Of a stretch of 47,705 nucleotides of DNA, positions 33,316 to 40,882 are shown in pieces. Location of the stretch: NCBI GenBank assembly GCA_030831125.1, contig JAURLQ010000016.1:1-47705 (forward strand), written 5' to 3'. Each line of letters opens with the position of its first letter. Position 1 is the first letter of the stretch. The DNA comes from Gammaproteobacteria bacterium. Lineage in GTDB: Bacteria; Pseudomonadota; Gammaproteobacteria; Pseudomonadales; Pseudohongiellaceae. Both the position numbers and the translations under genes were made by a program. The notes under the pieces were generated by a model that was given only the letters and a program-made list of their open reading frames with translations, was not told the DNA's origin and did no database searches.

Positions 33316-34214
33316 GCAGGCTTCCTTTCATGGCGGTCAGCGTAATTCTGTCATTCTGTGGTGCCTGTGCAACTGCCCAGATTGAGGAAGCACACCCGGT
33401 TGTACTGGTGAGTATGGCGCCTGTACAGCAACTTGCTGCCGGCCTGCTTGAAAACACGAATATTGAACTGAGACTCCTGCCGGAATCGCCACGCAGCATG
33501 CAGGCCCAGGCCACACTCTTCACCCGGCAAAAAGAAAGATTTACTGAAGATTTTGCTGCCGCAGATGCGGTGATCTCGATAGGACAGGTCTGGCTCACTG
33601 ATCCGCTTTATATTGCCACGCGAGAAACCAATATCCGCGCAGTGAACATTGATGCCTCCAAACCGTATTCCCATGAACTTGATGGTGTGGCAGTAGCGAG
33701 ATCTCCGGTCAGTGGCGACATATCACCCTGGTTCTGGCTCAGCCCTTCGAATGTCATCAGGACCCTGGACATCCTTGGCGCTGATCTGCAAAGGCTTTAT
33801 CCGGATTCCGCTGCAACCATAGCAGCCAATCTCGACAGGGAGAAAAACCTCTTCTTCAACATGAAAGCGGAATTTGAACTGGAGCTGATTGATGTAAATG
33901 ATCCTGCCGTTTACGCCCTGGCTGAAGAGTTTGTCTATCTCACCAGCGATCTTGGCATATTTGTCGATGACTATTTCGTCAAGCAGGACATAGACTGGCT
34001 TCCCGAGGACTATGACAGGCTCACAGAAAATCTCGGCAATGCCGGAATCGGGGTAGTGGTGCATAAATGGGACCCTGCCGACGAAATCAAATCAGCAATC
34101 GCCGCATCAGGTGCACGTCTTGTAGTGCTGGATTCGCTGGAAACCACTACCGACTTTCGAGGTGGCATGCAGCAGAACCTGCAGTTGCTGCTAAAGGCTC
34201 TGGCTGATGAATAA
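33312..34214 (+). CDS. Second, divergent metal-binding protein of the operon (FpvF-like)
   Basis: 300 residues from a GTG (33312) with GGAGG upstream, overlapping the permease stop as GTGA; a far longer frame start inside the permease is rejected. A signal peptide is present (VSVILSFCGACATAQ). The fold follows the same SBP family (VVLVSMAPVQQLAAGLL, DAVISIGQVWLTDPLYI, WFWLSPSNVIRTLDILGADL, VYALAEEFVYLTSDLGIFVD, VVVHKWDPADEIKSAI), but the first metal histidine is replaced (MAPVQQ instead of HPxYS). It may bind an apo- or metal-chelate ligand or act as an accessory, as two binding proteins do in FpvCDEF. Confidence 0.78.
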   Translation: MSRLPFMAVSVILSFCGACATAQIEEAHPVVLVSMAPVQQLAAGLLENTNIELRLLPESPRSMQAQATLFTRQKERFTEDFAAADAVISIGQVWLTDPLYIATRETNIRAVNIDASKPYSHELDGVAVARSPVSGDISPWFWLSPSNVIRTLDILGADLQRLYPDSAATIAANLDREKNLFFNMKAEFELELIDVNDPAVYALAEEFVYLTSDLGIFVDDYFVKQDIDWLPEDYDRLTENLGNAGIGVVVHKWDPADEIKSAIAASGARLVVLDSLETTTDFRGGMQQNLQLLLKALADE

Positions 34215-34246
34215 TCCATTCCGGATTTCCACAATTGCACCCTGAC

Positions 34247-35077
34247 ATGCCAACGAGTCTCTATCAATACACCTGTGTCACAGACGGGGAAACAGCTATC
34301 TCCGCCCTGCAGTCGGCAAGCACTCTGTCGAAATCCCGAATCAAGGATGCCATGAACAAAGGTGCTGTATGGTTACAGCGCGGCGCAAAAAACAGGCGAC
34401 TTCGCCGTGCCACAGCACCTTTGCAGTCAGGCGACAGATTGTCGCTTTATCATGATCCTGAAGTACTTGCGCTTACCCCTGCCATTCCCGAATTGCTCAG
34501 CGACGAAAAGCACTACAGCATCTGGGTAAAACCTGCAGGTCTGCTGGCACAGGGCACACGGGAGGGAGATCATTGTTCACTGTTGCGTCAGGCCGAACTG
34601 CAGTTGCATCGTGATGTGTTTCTGGTACATCGGCTGGACCGGGAGGTTGTGGGCCTCATGCTGATTGCCCATACACCGAAGGCGGCTGCTGCTTTTTCAT
34701 CCCTGTTTGCACGTGATGAATCACAGCGCAATCCGCAAAACAGCAAACTCGGCAAATATTATCTGGCGCAGGTCATGGGGCAAGCCCCCTCGTCCGGGGA
34801 AATCACCTTGCCGGTAGAAGGCAAGCCTGCCCTTACGTATTTCAAGTGCCTTTCATACGATCCACAAAGCAATGCGAGCATGCTGGAAGTGGAACTGATA
34901 ACCGGACGCAAACACCAGATTCGCCGGCATTTGGCTGAGTCAGGCTGGCCTGTACTTGGAGATCCTGCTTACGGGGAAAACAACCGTGACAACAGAGGTC
35001 TGCAACTGTATGCAACAGGATTGGAATTTACCTGCCCACTTACGCAGAAAGCACGCAGCTACAGATTTACCCCCTGA
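34247..35077 (+). CDS. RluA-family RNA pseudouridine synthase
   Basis: 276 residues from the ATG at 34247 (a TTG four codons earlier is possible). An S4-like N-terminal part (KSRIKDAMNKGAVWLQRG) precedes the catalytic motif VHRLDREVVGLMLIAH, whose Asp attacks the uridine, and the late motif GRKHQIRRHLAESGWPVLGD. The catalytic motif has V in place of the usual S/T before GL. RNA target not assignable. Convergent with the cytochrome gene 13 bases away. Confidence 0.85.
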   Translation: MPTSLYQYTCVTDGETAISALQSASTLSKSRIKDAMNKGAVWLQRGAKNRRLRRATAPLQSGDRLSLYHDPEVLALTPAIPELLSDEKHYSIWVKPAGLLAQGTREGDHCSLLRQAELQLHRDVFLVHRLDREVVGLMLIAHTPKAAAAFSSLFARDESQRNPQNSKLGKYYLAQVMGQAPSSGEITLPVEGKPALTYFKCLSYDPQSNASMLEVELITGRKHQIRRHLAESGWPVLGDPAYGENNRDNRGLQLYATGLEFTCPLTQKARSYRFTP

Positions 35078-35090
35078 TCAACAGCCCTTG

Positions 35091-35696
35091 CTATTCCCTG
35101 CTCTGGTAAACACCGAAGTGGACAAAGGGTGCAGTAGCACGCTGACCCGGTCTTACATTCTCCGGGACATCATGCCTTACAGGAGGCAGGCTCAACAGAT
35201 AACCGGCAATGGCCCTGGAGTCTTCTGCTGAAATATTTGCATAACTTGGCCATGGCATTACTGGCAGTGTTTGCCCGCTATGTCGATCCACCCCTGTTTG
35301 CAGCATCCGGATGATATCGTCCACATCCCAGCTTCCGATACCGGTATCCATATCTGGTGTGAGATTGGAGGGATAAACCACGCCTGGATTCCTGTTTGCC
35401 AGCGGGTTGCTGTAGGCAATGCCAGTGTCGGAACCTGCAAGCAACTGGCTATTGTCTGGTGTACCAACCAGCGCCCCGTTGGTATGACAGCTGCCACAGC
35501 CCAGCAAACCGACCAAGTAGCGTCCCCGGTTGACCTCCTCCTCGGAAAACTGGCTGTTGGCTCTGGCAACTGGCGTCTCGAGACGCGTCACTGGCGTGAG
35601 CTGCTCATAATCTTCAAGGGGATTATAGTTTTCCGTTGCCGCGCAGGCCGTCAAGATTGAAACCAGGCCTGTCAGTGAAAGCCTTCCAAAACTCAT
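35091..35696 (-). CDS. Monohaem cytochrome c lipoprotein
   Basis: 201 residues. A signal with lipobox (GLVSILTAC) suggests outer- or inner-membrane lipidation. The haem motif CGSCH follows RGRYLVGLLG, and a likely axial methionine lies in LPVMPWPSYANIS. Layout (YLV..LGCGSCHT...G.) matches the cytochromes that accept electrons from alcohol and sugar dehydrogenases, so it could serve the GMC enzyme at 2277-3833, though the genes are far apart. CGGGAG precedes the ATG. Confidence 0.82.
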   Translation of the reverse strand: MSFGRLSLTGLVSILTACAATENYNPLEDYEQLTPVTRLETPVARANSQFSEEEVNRGRYLVGLLGCGSCHTNGALVGTPDNSQLLAGSDTGIAYSNPLANRNPGVVYPSNLTPDMDTGIGSWDVDDIIRMLQTGVDRHSGQTLPVMPWPSYANISAEDSRAIAGYLLSLPPVRHDVPENVRPGQRATAPFVHFGVYQSRE

Positions 35697-35772
35697 GTGC
35701 TACTCCCGGTTACTGAAATTATATGAATATTGTCATTATTCAGTTGGCGGGACCAGTACAGGATGATCCAGG

Positions 35773-36174
35773 TCAAGGTCCAGAACGTTCAAACCGGCCA
35801 GCAGTGCTCAGTAGTCGGGCCAGCAGTTCGAGCAAGCAGCGGAAACTGTCAATAACCAGTCTGACCAGCAGCCAGCCAACAAAGCGGATTTTCTCCGGTA
35901 CGGCCAGCCTGTGAAAACCGGCCATCCTGTCCAGATAAATGGACAATCCCGGATATCGACGCAAGTATCTTTCCAGTGGAGGGAAAATAGTGGCCGCGAT
36001 CATGCAGGCCAGCGCCAGGAATAAAAGACCCGGAATGACAGGCAGGATCAGGCCTGCCATTCCGATTGCCACACACAGCAGCAAAAAGACCAGGGCCAAT
36101 AACCTGGCGAACCAGTGGGCGGGTTTGCTGGCCGAGCCTGATCTGGTCAGTGTATTTCTGTATCTGTTTTCCAT
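35773..36174 (-). CDS. YbaN-type (DUF454) small membrane protein
   Basis: 133 residues from the ATG at 36174; the longer frame start upstream has no support. Hydrophobic segments (LLALVFLLLCVAIGMAGLIL-P and LLFLALACMIAATIF) carry the DUF454 signature G..GLILPVIPG, followed by an amphipathic RYPGLSIYLDRMAGF-like region. Function not established. Same strand as the PLDc_N-like gene upstream and the cytochrome downstream. Confidence 0.7.
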   Translation of the reverse strand: MENRYRNTLTRSGSASKPAHWFARLLALVFLLLCVAIGMAGLILPVIPGLLFLALACMIAATIFPPLERYLRRYPGLSIYLDRMAGFHRLAVPEKIRFVGWLLVRLVIDSFRCLLELLARLLSTAGRFERSGP

Positions 36175-36202
36175 TGTGTCCTGACCTGCAGAGATACGGG
36201 AT

Positions 36203-36481
36203 TCAGTAGTAAAAATGCTGACGTGGTTTTGGCTTGATGGGTGCCAGCAAGGCATAGAAGATCCATGCAAACCAGCTCAGGAAAATTATTGCCAGAATCC
36301 AGGCTGCTTTTTCTCCGGTGCTTGTTTCATTCGAGCCAATGATTATCAGAATGGGCAATAACCAGATCAGGAAAATGCCGCAACCAACGGCAACAAGTGC
36401 GCCAATGGTCAACACCGGAATCAGTAAGGCAAATCCTCCGCAAAACAGAGCCAGTAACAGCAGTACCATCAATATATTCAT
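36203..36481 (-). CDS. Small membrane protein with PLDc_N-like motif
   Basis: 92 residues from the ATG preceded by GGAGAAGAG. Two or three helices (LMVLLLLALFCGGFALLIPV; IFLIWLLPILIIIGS) lead to GEKAAWILAIIFLSWFAWIF-Y and a basic tail PIKPKP, the pattern of the phospholipase-D-nuclease N-terminal domain found as a lone membrane protein. No enzyme part. The upstream 36482-36708 is a divergent promoter region with no gene seen. Confidence 0.65.
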   Translation of the reverse strand: MNILMVLLLLALFCGGFALLIPVLTIGALVAVGCGIFLIWLLPILIIIGSNETSTGEKAAWILAIIFLSWFAWIFYALLAPIKPKPRQHFYY

Positions 36482-36708
36482 TCTCTTCTCCAGAATTGTT
36501 ATCGGCTTATCCTGCAGCAGTCTTTGCGAAGCCTGTGCCAACCTTTAAATATCCAATAATTTCATATAGTTGTGTTTTATTCCGGCCTCAGAACCGCAAA
36601 GCATTCGTTACTGCACACCAAAACTTGGCTATTTTCACCAGCTTGCACAGCCCCCAATCGCCCCCTATCCTTGCTCCACAAAGGAAAGCCTCACTTTAGT
36701 GATCAAAC

Positions 36709-36942
36709 ATGAAAAACTGGCTGGCAGAATCCAGAAACCAACTGCAGGACAAATACCGGAGCGCCTTGAGGGAAAAGGCCATTGCACAGGCCAAGGTAGA
36801 AATTGCCCTTGCCGGCAAAAGGGTTACCGACTACGACCAGGACCAGCTTGAGGTAATTGTCAAAGCAGAGGAAGGCAAACTGAAGGAAAAATACCGCAAT
36901 TCAGCCTTCGTGCTGTTGTTGTTGGCACTTGGACTGACCTGA
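36709..36942 (+). CDS. Small hypothetical protein with C-terminal helix
   Basis: 77 residues: a charged helical region (QDKYRSALREKAIAQAKVEI ... KAEEGKLKEKY) and a hydrophobic C-terminal end FVLLLLALGLT, possibly a tail anchor. A well-placed AAAGGAAAG lies upstream of the ATG. No family recognised. The next gene starts 14 bases later on the same strand. Confidence 0.55.
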   Translation: MKNWLAESRNQLQDKYRSALREKAIAQAKVEIALAGKRVTDYDQDQLEVIVKAEEGKLKEKYRNSAFVLLLLALGLT

Positions 36943-36955
36943 GCACAAGCTGCAC

Positions 36956-37354
36956 ATGATCAATCATTTATTCAAACTAGGCGTTCTTGTTACCACCGGC
37001 CGTTTTCTGAAGCCCAGGTTCAAGGGCCTGCTGTGCGTGCTGGCTATGTGGCTGCTGCTGTGGTTCCTGCACTCGGAATATGTGAGCTACGTGGAATTGT
37101 CGGGTGACACAGGCTATGTGCTCTATGTCACTCTGGCCAAAATAGTGCTTTATGCCCTTTCCATCGGGATCTATGTGCTGCTGGTTGAGAAAAGACTCTG
37201 GCCGAAACCTGTAAAGGTACCACCTCCCTCTCCTGCAAAATCTTCCCAACCAACCGTTGGCAGGCCGTCGAAGGATCCATTGAAGACCACAGATGATGGT
37301 TTTGATTTTCTGAGGAAGAAAAAAACACTGGGCACTGACGAAGAGTGCCAGTAA
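36956..37354 (+). CDS. Hypothetical membrane protein
   Basis: 132 residues with two membrane helices (LCVLAMWLLLWFLHSEYV and LYVTLAKIVLYALSIGIYVL) and a Pro/Lys-rich cytoplasmic tail (KVPPPSPAKSSQPTVGRPSK) ending in charged residues. No family recognised. Likely co-transcribed with the 77-residue protein before it; both may form a small membrane complex. Convergent with the response regulator. Confidence 0.55.
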   Translation: MINHLFKLGVLVTTGRFLKPRFKGLLCVLAMWLLLWFLHSEYVSYVELSGDTGYVLYVTLAKIVLYALSIGIYVLLVEKRLWPKPVKVPPPSPAKSSQPTVGRPSKDPLKTTDDGFDFLRKKKTLGTDEECQ

Positions 37355-37414
37355 CAAGGGCTGGCTTCAGGGGACCTGAACATTATCTGCAGAACAGGCT
37401 GCCCGACAGGCCGT

Positions 37415-37813
37415 TCAGACACTCCAGCTGTTCTGGAATGAAGTCCAGTATTCCTGCAATTGATCCGGCAAAGTCATTGGATCAAAGGGTTTCATGATCA
37501 CACCCGTGGCCCCGATACTTTTGTAGTATTCGATCTCCTTCTCCTGGACCTTGGCGGTCATGAAAAGCACCAGCCGGGTTTCCAGGTCGATGATCCTGGC
37601 AAGCTCCACTAGCGTGGCCGGGCCATCCATTCGGGGCATCATGACATCAAGCAGAATAATCTGTGGGTCGAAATCCCTGACCTTGGCAAGGGCAGTCTCC
37701 CCGCCATCACAACTCAGTACAGTGAGTTTTCCAACCTTTTCCAGTGTTACCTGGGTAACCATTCTGATGGAAGGATCATCTTCCACATGCATGACACGCT
37801 TCAGTGCTGCCAA
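37415..37813 (-). CDS. Single-domain response regulator (CheY-like)
   Basis: 132 residues, receiver domain only: acidic pocket VEDD (residues 10-13), phospho-acceptor Asp56 in ILLDVMMP, Thr in FMTAK and Lys109 in IMKPFD. The start is TTG (37813) with GGAGA upstream. There is no output domain, so it must act through protein contacts. Divergently paired with the histidine kinase that starts about 100 bases away, its probable partner. Confidence 0.85.
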   Translation of the reverse strand: MAALKRVMHVEDDPSIRMVTQVTLEKVGKLTVLSCDGGETALAKVRDFDPQIILLDVMMPRMDGPATLVELARIIDLETRLVLFMTAKVQEKEIEYYKSIGATGVIMKPFDPMTLPDQLQEYWTSFQNSWSV

Positions 37814-37914
37814 GACTATCTCCAGAAATCAGTAGCATCCGGGCAGGCAAGAATACCCCCAGTGGATGTGAATATGCCAGAATACAGCAGAACCAACAGC
37901 AGACAGCAAATTGA

Positions 37915-39588
37915 ATGACCCGGATCCAGGCTGCACCCCAATCCATACTTCTCGAACAGCTCAAGCTGCTTTTCAACGTGCTGCCTCACGGTGTACTGGC
38001 CAACCTGTGCTGTGTCCTGCTGGCAATTTTCCTGTTCAATAATGCGGTGCCTTCACCTCAACTCTATACCTGGGCAGCCCTGCTGTTGTTTCTCACCCTG
38101 TTCAGGTGGCTGCATTACCGTCGCTATCTTCACGTCAGGGACAACATCACACAGTCCCTCAACCTGTGGTCACAGTTCAGGATACTGAGTTTTATACTGG
38201 CAGGAGCATTCGGCAGCGCAGGATTTCTCCTGTTTGTCGAAGGGGATCTCATTGCCCAACTCAATCTCTGTCTGCTTATTATCTGTATGGCGGCTTTTAT
38301 TGTCACGGCAATTTCACCCAACGCCGAGCTTGTTGTCACCTTCCTGTTGTTGCAGACAGCCCCCCTGATACTAACGCTTTATCTCAATCATTCGGATGTG
38401 GGAGCATACCTTATCTGGCTGATGGCCATCATGCTCGCCCTGATGCTGTTGAGTGCACTGAGAATAAACCGGGCAATAATCAGAAGTATCGTACTTTCAA
38501 TCGAGGCTGGTGAGCGTGAAAAACAATTGCACAATTACCAGGAAAGATTGTCTCACTATATCAATGAAACACCTCTAGCCGTAATCGAATGGAACTGCAA
38601 TCTTGAGGTTATCCAGTGGAATCCCGCCGCAGTATCATTGTTCGGATACAACGCTACAGAAGCTACCGGGCAATTCCTGCCAGCGCTGATATTGCCGAAA
38701 ACCGAACAGGACCAGTTATGGCAGGCCTGGGCTCAACTGGAAAATGATGCCGGAGGACATCAATTTATTCTGTCTTCCAGACGCCAGAACGGTACTCTTA
38801 TTCATGGCGAATGGTTCAATACCACACTGCACGATCAATCCGGGAAGATGATCGGCGTGATGTCACTTATCCAGGACGTGACACAGCGGTTGGAAAACGA
38901 AAGATTGAAAGAAGAATTTGTGTCAATTGTCAGTCATGAATTGCGAACACCGGTAACTTCCATCAAGGGAAGTCTTGCCTTGCTGGCAAGCGGCGTTATG
39001 GACGATGATTCAGACTCAGGCAGGGAAATGCTGGATATAGCGCTCCAGAATACAGAGCGACTGCACCTGCTAATCAATGACATCCTTGATGTCGACAAAC
39101 TGGAATCGGGCCATATGGAATACCGGTTCAGGGAAGCAGATCTGGTGCAACTGCTCATGGATGTAATCAGGGCCAATTCTTCGTATGCAGAAAAATTTGA
39201 TATCAAAGTGGCAACATCCGGCTTCCCTGAACAGCTGATAGTGTACATGGATCCCGACCGTATGAATCAGGTACTGACAAATCTGCTTTCCAACGCCATC
39301 AAGTTTTCAGAGAATTCCGGGAAAGTCACTGTTTTACTGGATACTGAAACCGACAAGGTCAGGATAGGAATCAACAATTTTGGAGAGGTAATAGAGGATT
39401 CAGCAAGGGAAAGGCTGTTCAGCAAATTTTTCCAGCGCGACTCTTCTACAACAAGGTCTCGTGAAGGAAGTGGTCTGGGCCTCTATATATGCAAGAAAAT
39501 TCTTGAACGTCATGGATCCGGACTCGACTATGTATCAACCAGGGAAAAAGGCACAACCTTCTTTTTCTCATTGAATATCCAACCCTGA
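37915..39588 (+). CDS. Membrane histidine kinase with PAS domain
   Basis: 557 residues: six hydrophobic helices in the first ~190 residues, a PAS domain (~215-325; VIEWNCNLEVIQWNPAAVSL), the H-box EEFVSIVSHELRTPVTSIKG with His341, and a HATPase_c domain with N-box (NQVLTNLLSNAIKFSENSG), F-like FSKFFQRDSS and G2 GSGLGLYICKK. The G1 box is unusual: INNFGEVI has Asn where kinases have the ATP-binding Asp, and the second glycine is missing. It may be weak, phosphatase-biased or use the nucleotide differently. Divergent from the single-domain response regulator. Confidence 0.83.
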   Translation: MTRIQAAPQSILLEQLKLLFNVLPHGVLANLCCVLLAIFLFNNAVPSPQLYTWAALLLFLTLFRWLHYRRYLHVRDNITQSLNLWSQFRILSFILAGAFGSAGFLLFVEGDLIAQLNLCLLIICMAAFIVTAISPNAELVVTFLLLQTAPLILTLYLNHSDVGAYLIWLMAIMLALMLLSALRINRAIIRSIVLSIEAGEREKQLHNYQERLSHYINETPLAVIEWNCNLEVIQWNPAAVSLFGYNATEATGQFLPALILPKTEQDQLWQAWAQLENDAGGHQFILSSRRQNGTLIHGEWFNTTLHDQSGKMIGVMSLIQDVTQRLENERLKEEFVSIVSHELRTPVTSIKGSLALLASGVMDDDSDSGREMLDIALQNTERLHLLINDILDVDKLESGHMEYRFREADLVQLLMDVIRANSSYAEKFDIKVATSGFPEQLIVYMDPDRMNQVLTNLLSNAIKFSENSGKVTVLLDTETDKVRIGINNFGEVIEDSARERLFSKFFQRDSSTTRSREGSGLGLYICKKILERHGSGLDYVSTREKGTTFFFSLNIQP

Positions 39589-39597
39589 ACAGCATGG

Positions 39598-39960
39598 GTG
39601 GCTGTGTCGCAGAAAACCAATGGAGTAACAGGTGCCAGAGGAACTCAAAGAACAATACAGGAATTCCCCGTCAGAAAATCACTGGGCAACTGGCCACTGG
39701 AATTTTCTGTGGGGCATGCCAATGATGCCGTGTTCATGGCCGACAATTTCGTCCGTGACGGACTGCGCAAACTGGTTACTGAATCGGAAAGCCGCGGCGC
39801 AGTTGTGTTGACCGGGCTGTACCAGTATTCAGATTTCAGCAATGGCAATACAGGTTCTGAAACTGTTCAATACCTTAAGCGCAGCCCTGCACTGACCTGC
39901 TGCAACAATCAGGAAGCTTTTCTTTCTAACAGGTACAATCGCTACATGCAGCTTGTATAG
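39598..39960 (+). CDS. Uncertain short ORF between kinase and pirin genes
   Basis: A GTG-started frame of 120 codons, MADNFVRDGLRKLVTESESR in its middle looking protein-like, but with no clear ribosome-binding site, no recognised family, and a competing frame (from a GTG near 39630, PEELKEQYRNSPSENHW...) that looks better at the 5' end. The two together suggest either a frameshifted small gene or chance. Fills the 386-base gap before the pirin gene. Confidence 0.25.
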   Translation: MAVSQKTNGVTGARGTQRTIQEFPVRKSLGNWPLEFSVGHANDAVFMADNFVRDGLRKLVTESESRGAVVLTGLYQYSDFSNGNTGSETVQYLKRSPALTCCNNQEAFLSNRYNRYMQLV

Positions 39961-39974
39961 GCGGAGAACAGCAT

Positions 39975-40856
39975 ATGACAGCATCACATGAGTTCATTGA
40001 AACCGTCGTTGTACCGAGAGTAAAGGATATAGGTGATTTCGAGGTTCGTCGCGCACTGCCTGCCAGGGAGCGCCAGATGGTTGGCCCGTTCATCTTTTTC
40101 GACCAAATGGGTCCGGTCACATTTGGGAACGGGCAAGCCATGGATGTCCGGCCTCATCCCCATATCGGCATTTCAACCATTACCTGGCTTTTTGAAGGCG
40201 CAATCAGACACCAGGACAGCCTCGGCTATGATATTGTCATCCGTCCGGGAGAAGTAAACTGGATGACGGCCGGACGGGGTATTGTCCATTCCGAAAGATC
40301 CCCACATAGCGAACGTAATGGTGGGGCGGTACTCGCTGGCATCCAGGCCTGGATGGCACTGCCACTGGAGAAGGAAGAAATTGAACCTGCCTTCTACCAC
40401 TATGATGCAGATGAAATTCCACATATCGATGATACTGGTGTACAGCTTTCATTGATTGCAGGCGCTGCGTACGGGCTGATCTCGCCAGTGCATACAGAAA
40501 GTGAAACCTTCTATGCAGAACTGCTCCTTGCAGGCGGCAGTAATTTCATGATCCCTGCAGAAATAGAAGAGCGTGGCATTTATGTCTACAGTGGCAGCAT
40601 CATCCTTGGAGGACAAACTTTTCAGGCCGGCTCACTCGTTGTGCTCAAGCCAGGAGCTGATATCACTTTCACCGCAGAATCAGACTGCCTCTGCATGCTG
40701 CTTGGGGGCGCTGCCATGGAAGGTCACAGGCACTTGTGGTGGAATCTGGTTTCCAGCAGACGGGAGCGTATTGAACAGGCAAAGACTGACTGGCGCGAAG
40801 GCCGCTTCGGGAAAATCAGCGGCGATGAAGAATACATTCCCCTCCCCGAGTCCTGA
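39975..40856 (+). CDS. Pirin-family bicupin protein
   Basis: 293 residues. The N-terminal cupin shows FIFFDQMGP, the metal-binding DVRPHPHIGISTITWLFEG and later RGIVHSERS with Glu/His ligands; the C-terminal cupin is less conserved. Pirins bind iron; some have quercetinase or regulatory roles. GGAG precedes the ATG. The C-terminus (LWWNLVSSRRERIEQAKTDW) is the usual pirin end. Confidence 0.87.
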   Translation: MTASHEFIETVVVPRVKDIGDFEVRRALPARERQMVGPFIFFDQMGPVTFGNGQAMDVRPHPHIGISTITWLFEGAIRHQDSLGYDIVIRPGEVNWMTAGRGIVHSERSPHSERNGGAVLAGIQAWMALPLEKEEIEPAFYHYDADEIPHIDDTGVQLSLIAGAAYGLISPVHTESETFYAELLLAGGSNFMIPAEIEERGIYVYSGSIILGGQTFQAGSLVVLKPGADITFTAESDCLCMLLGGAAMEGHRHLWWNLVSSRRERIEQAKTDWREGRFGKISGDEEYIPLPES

Positions 40857-40882
40857 TCTCCATACAACCCTTTTGATGGAAT

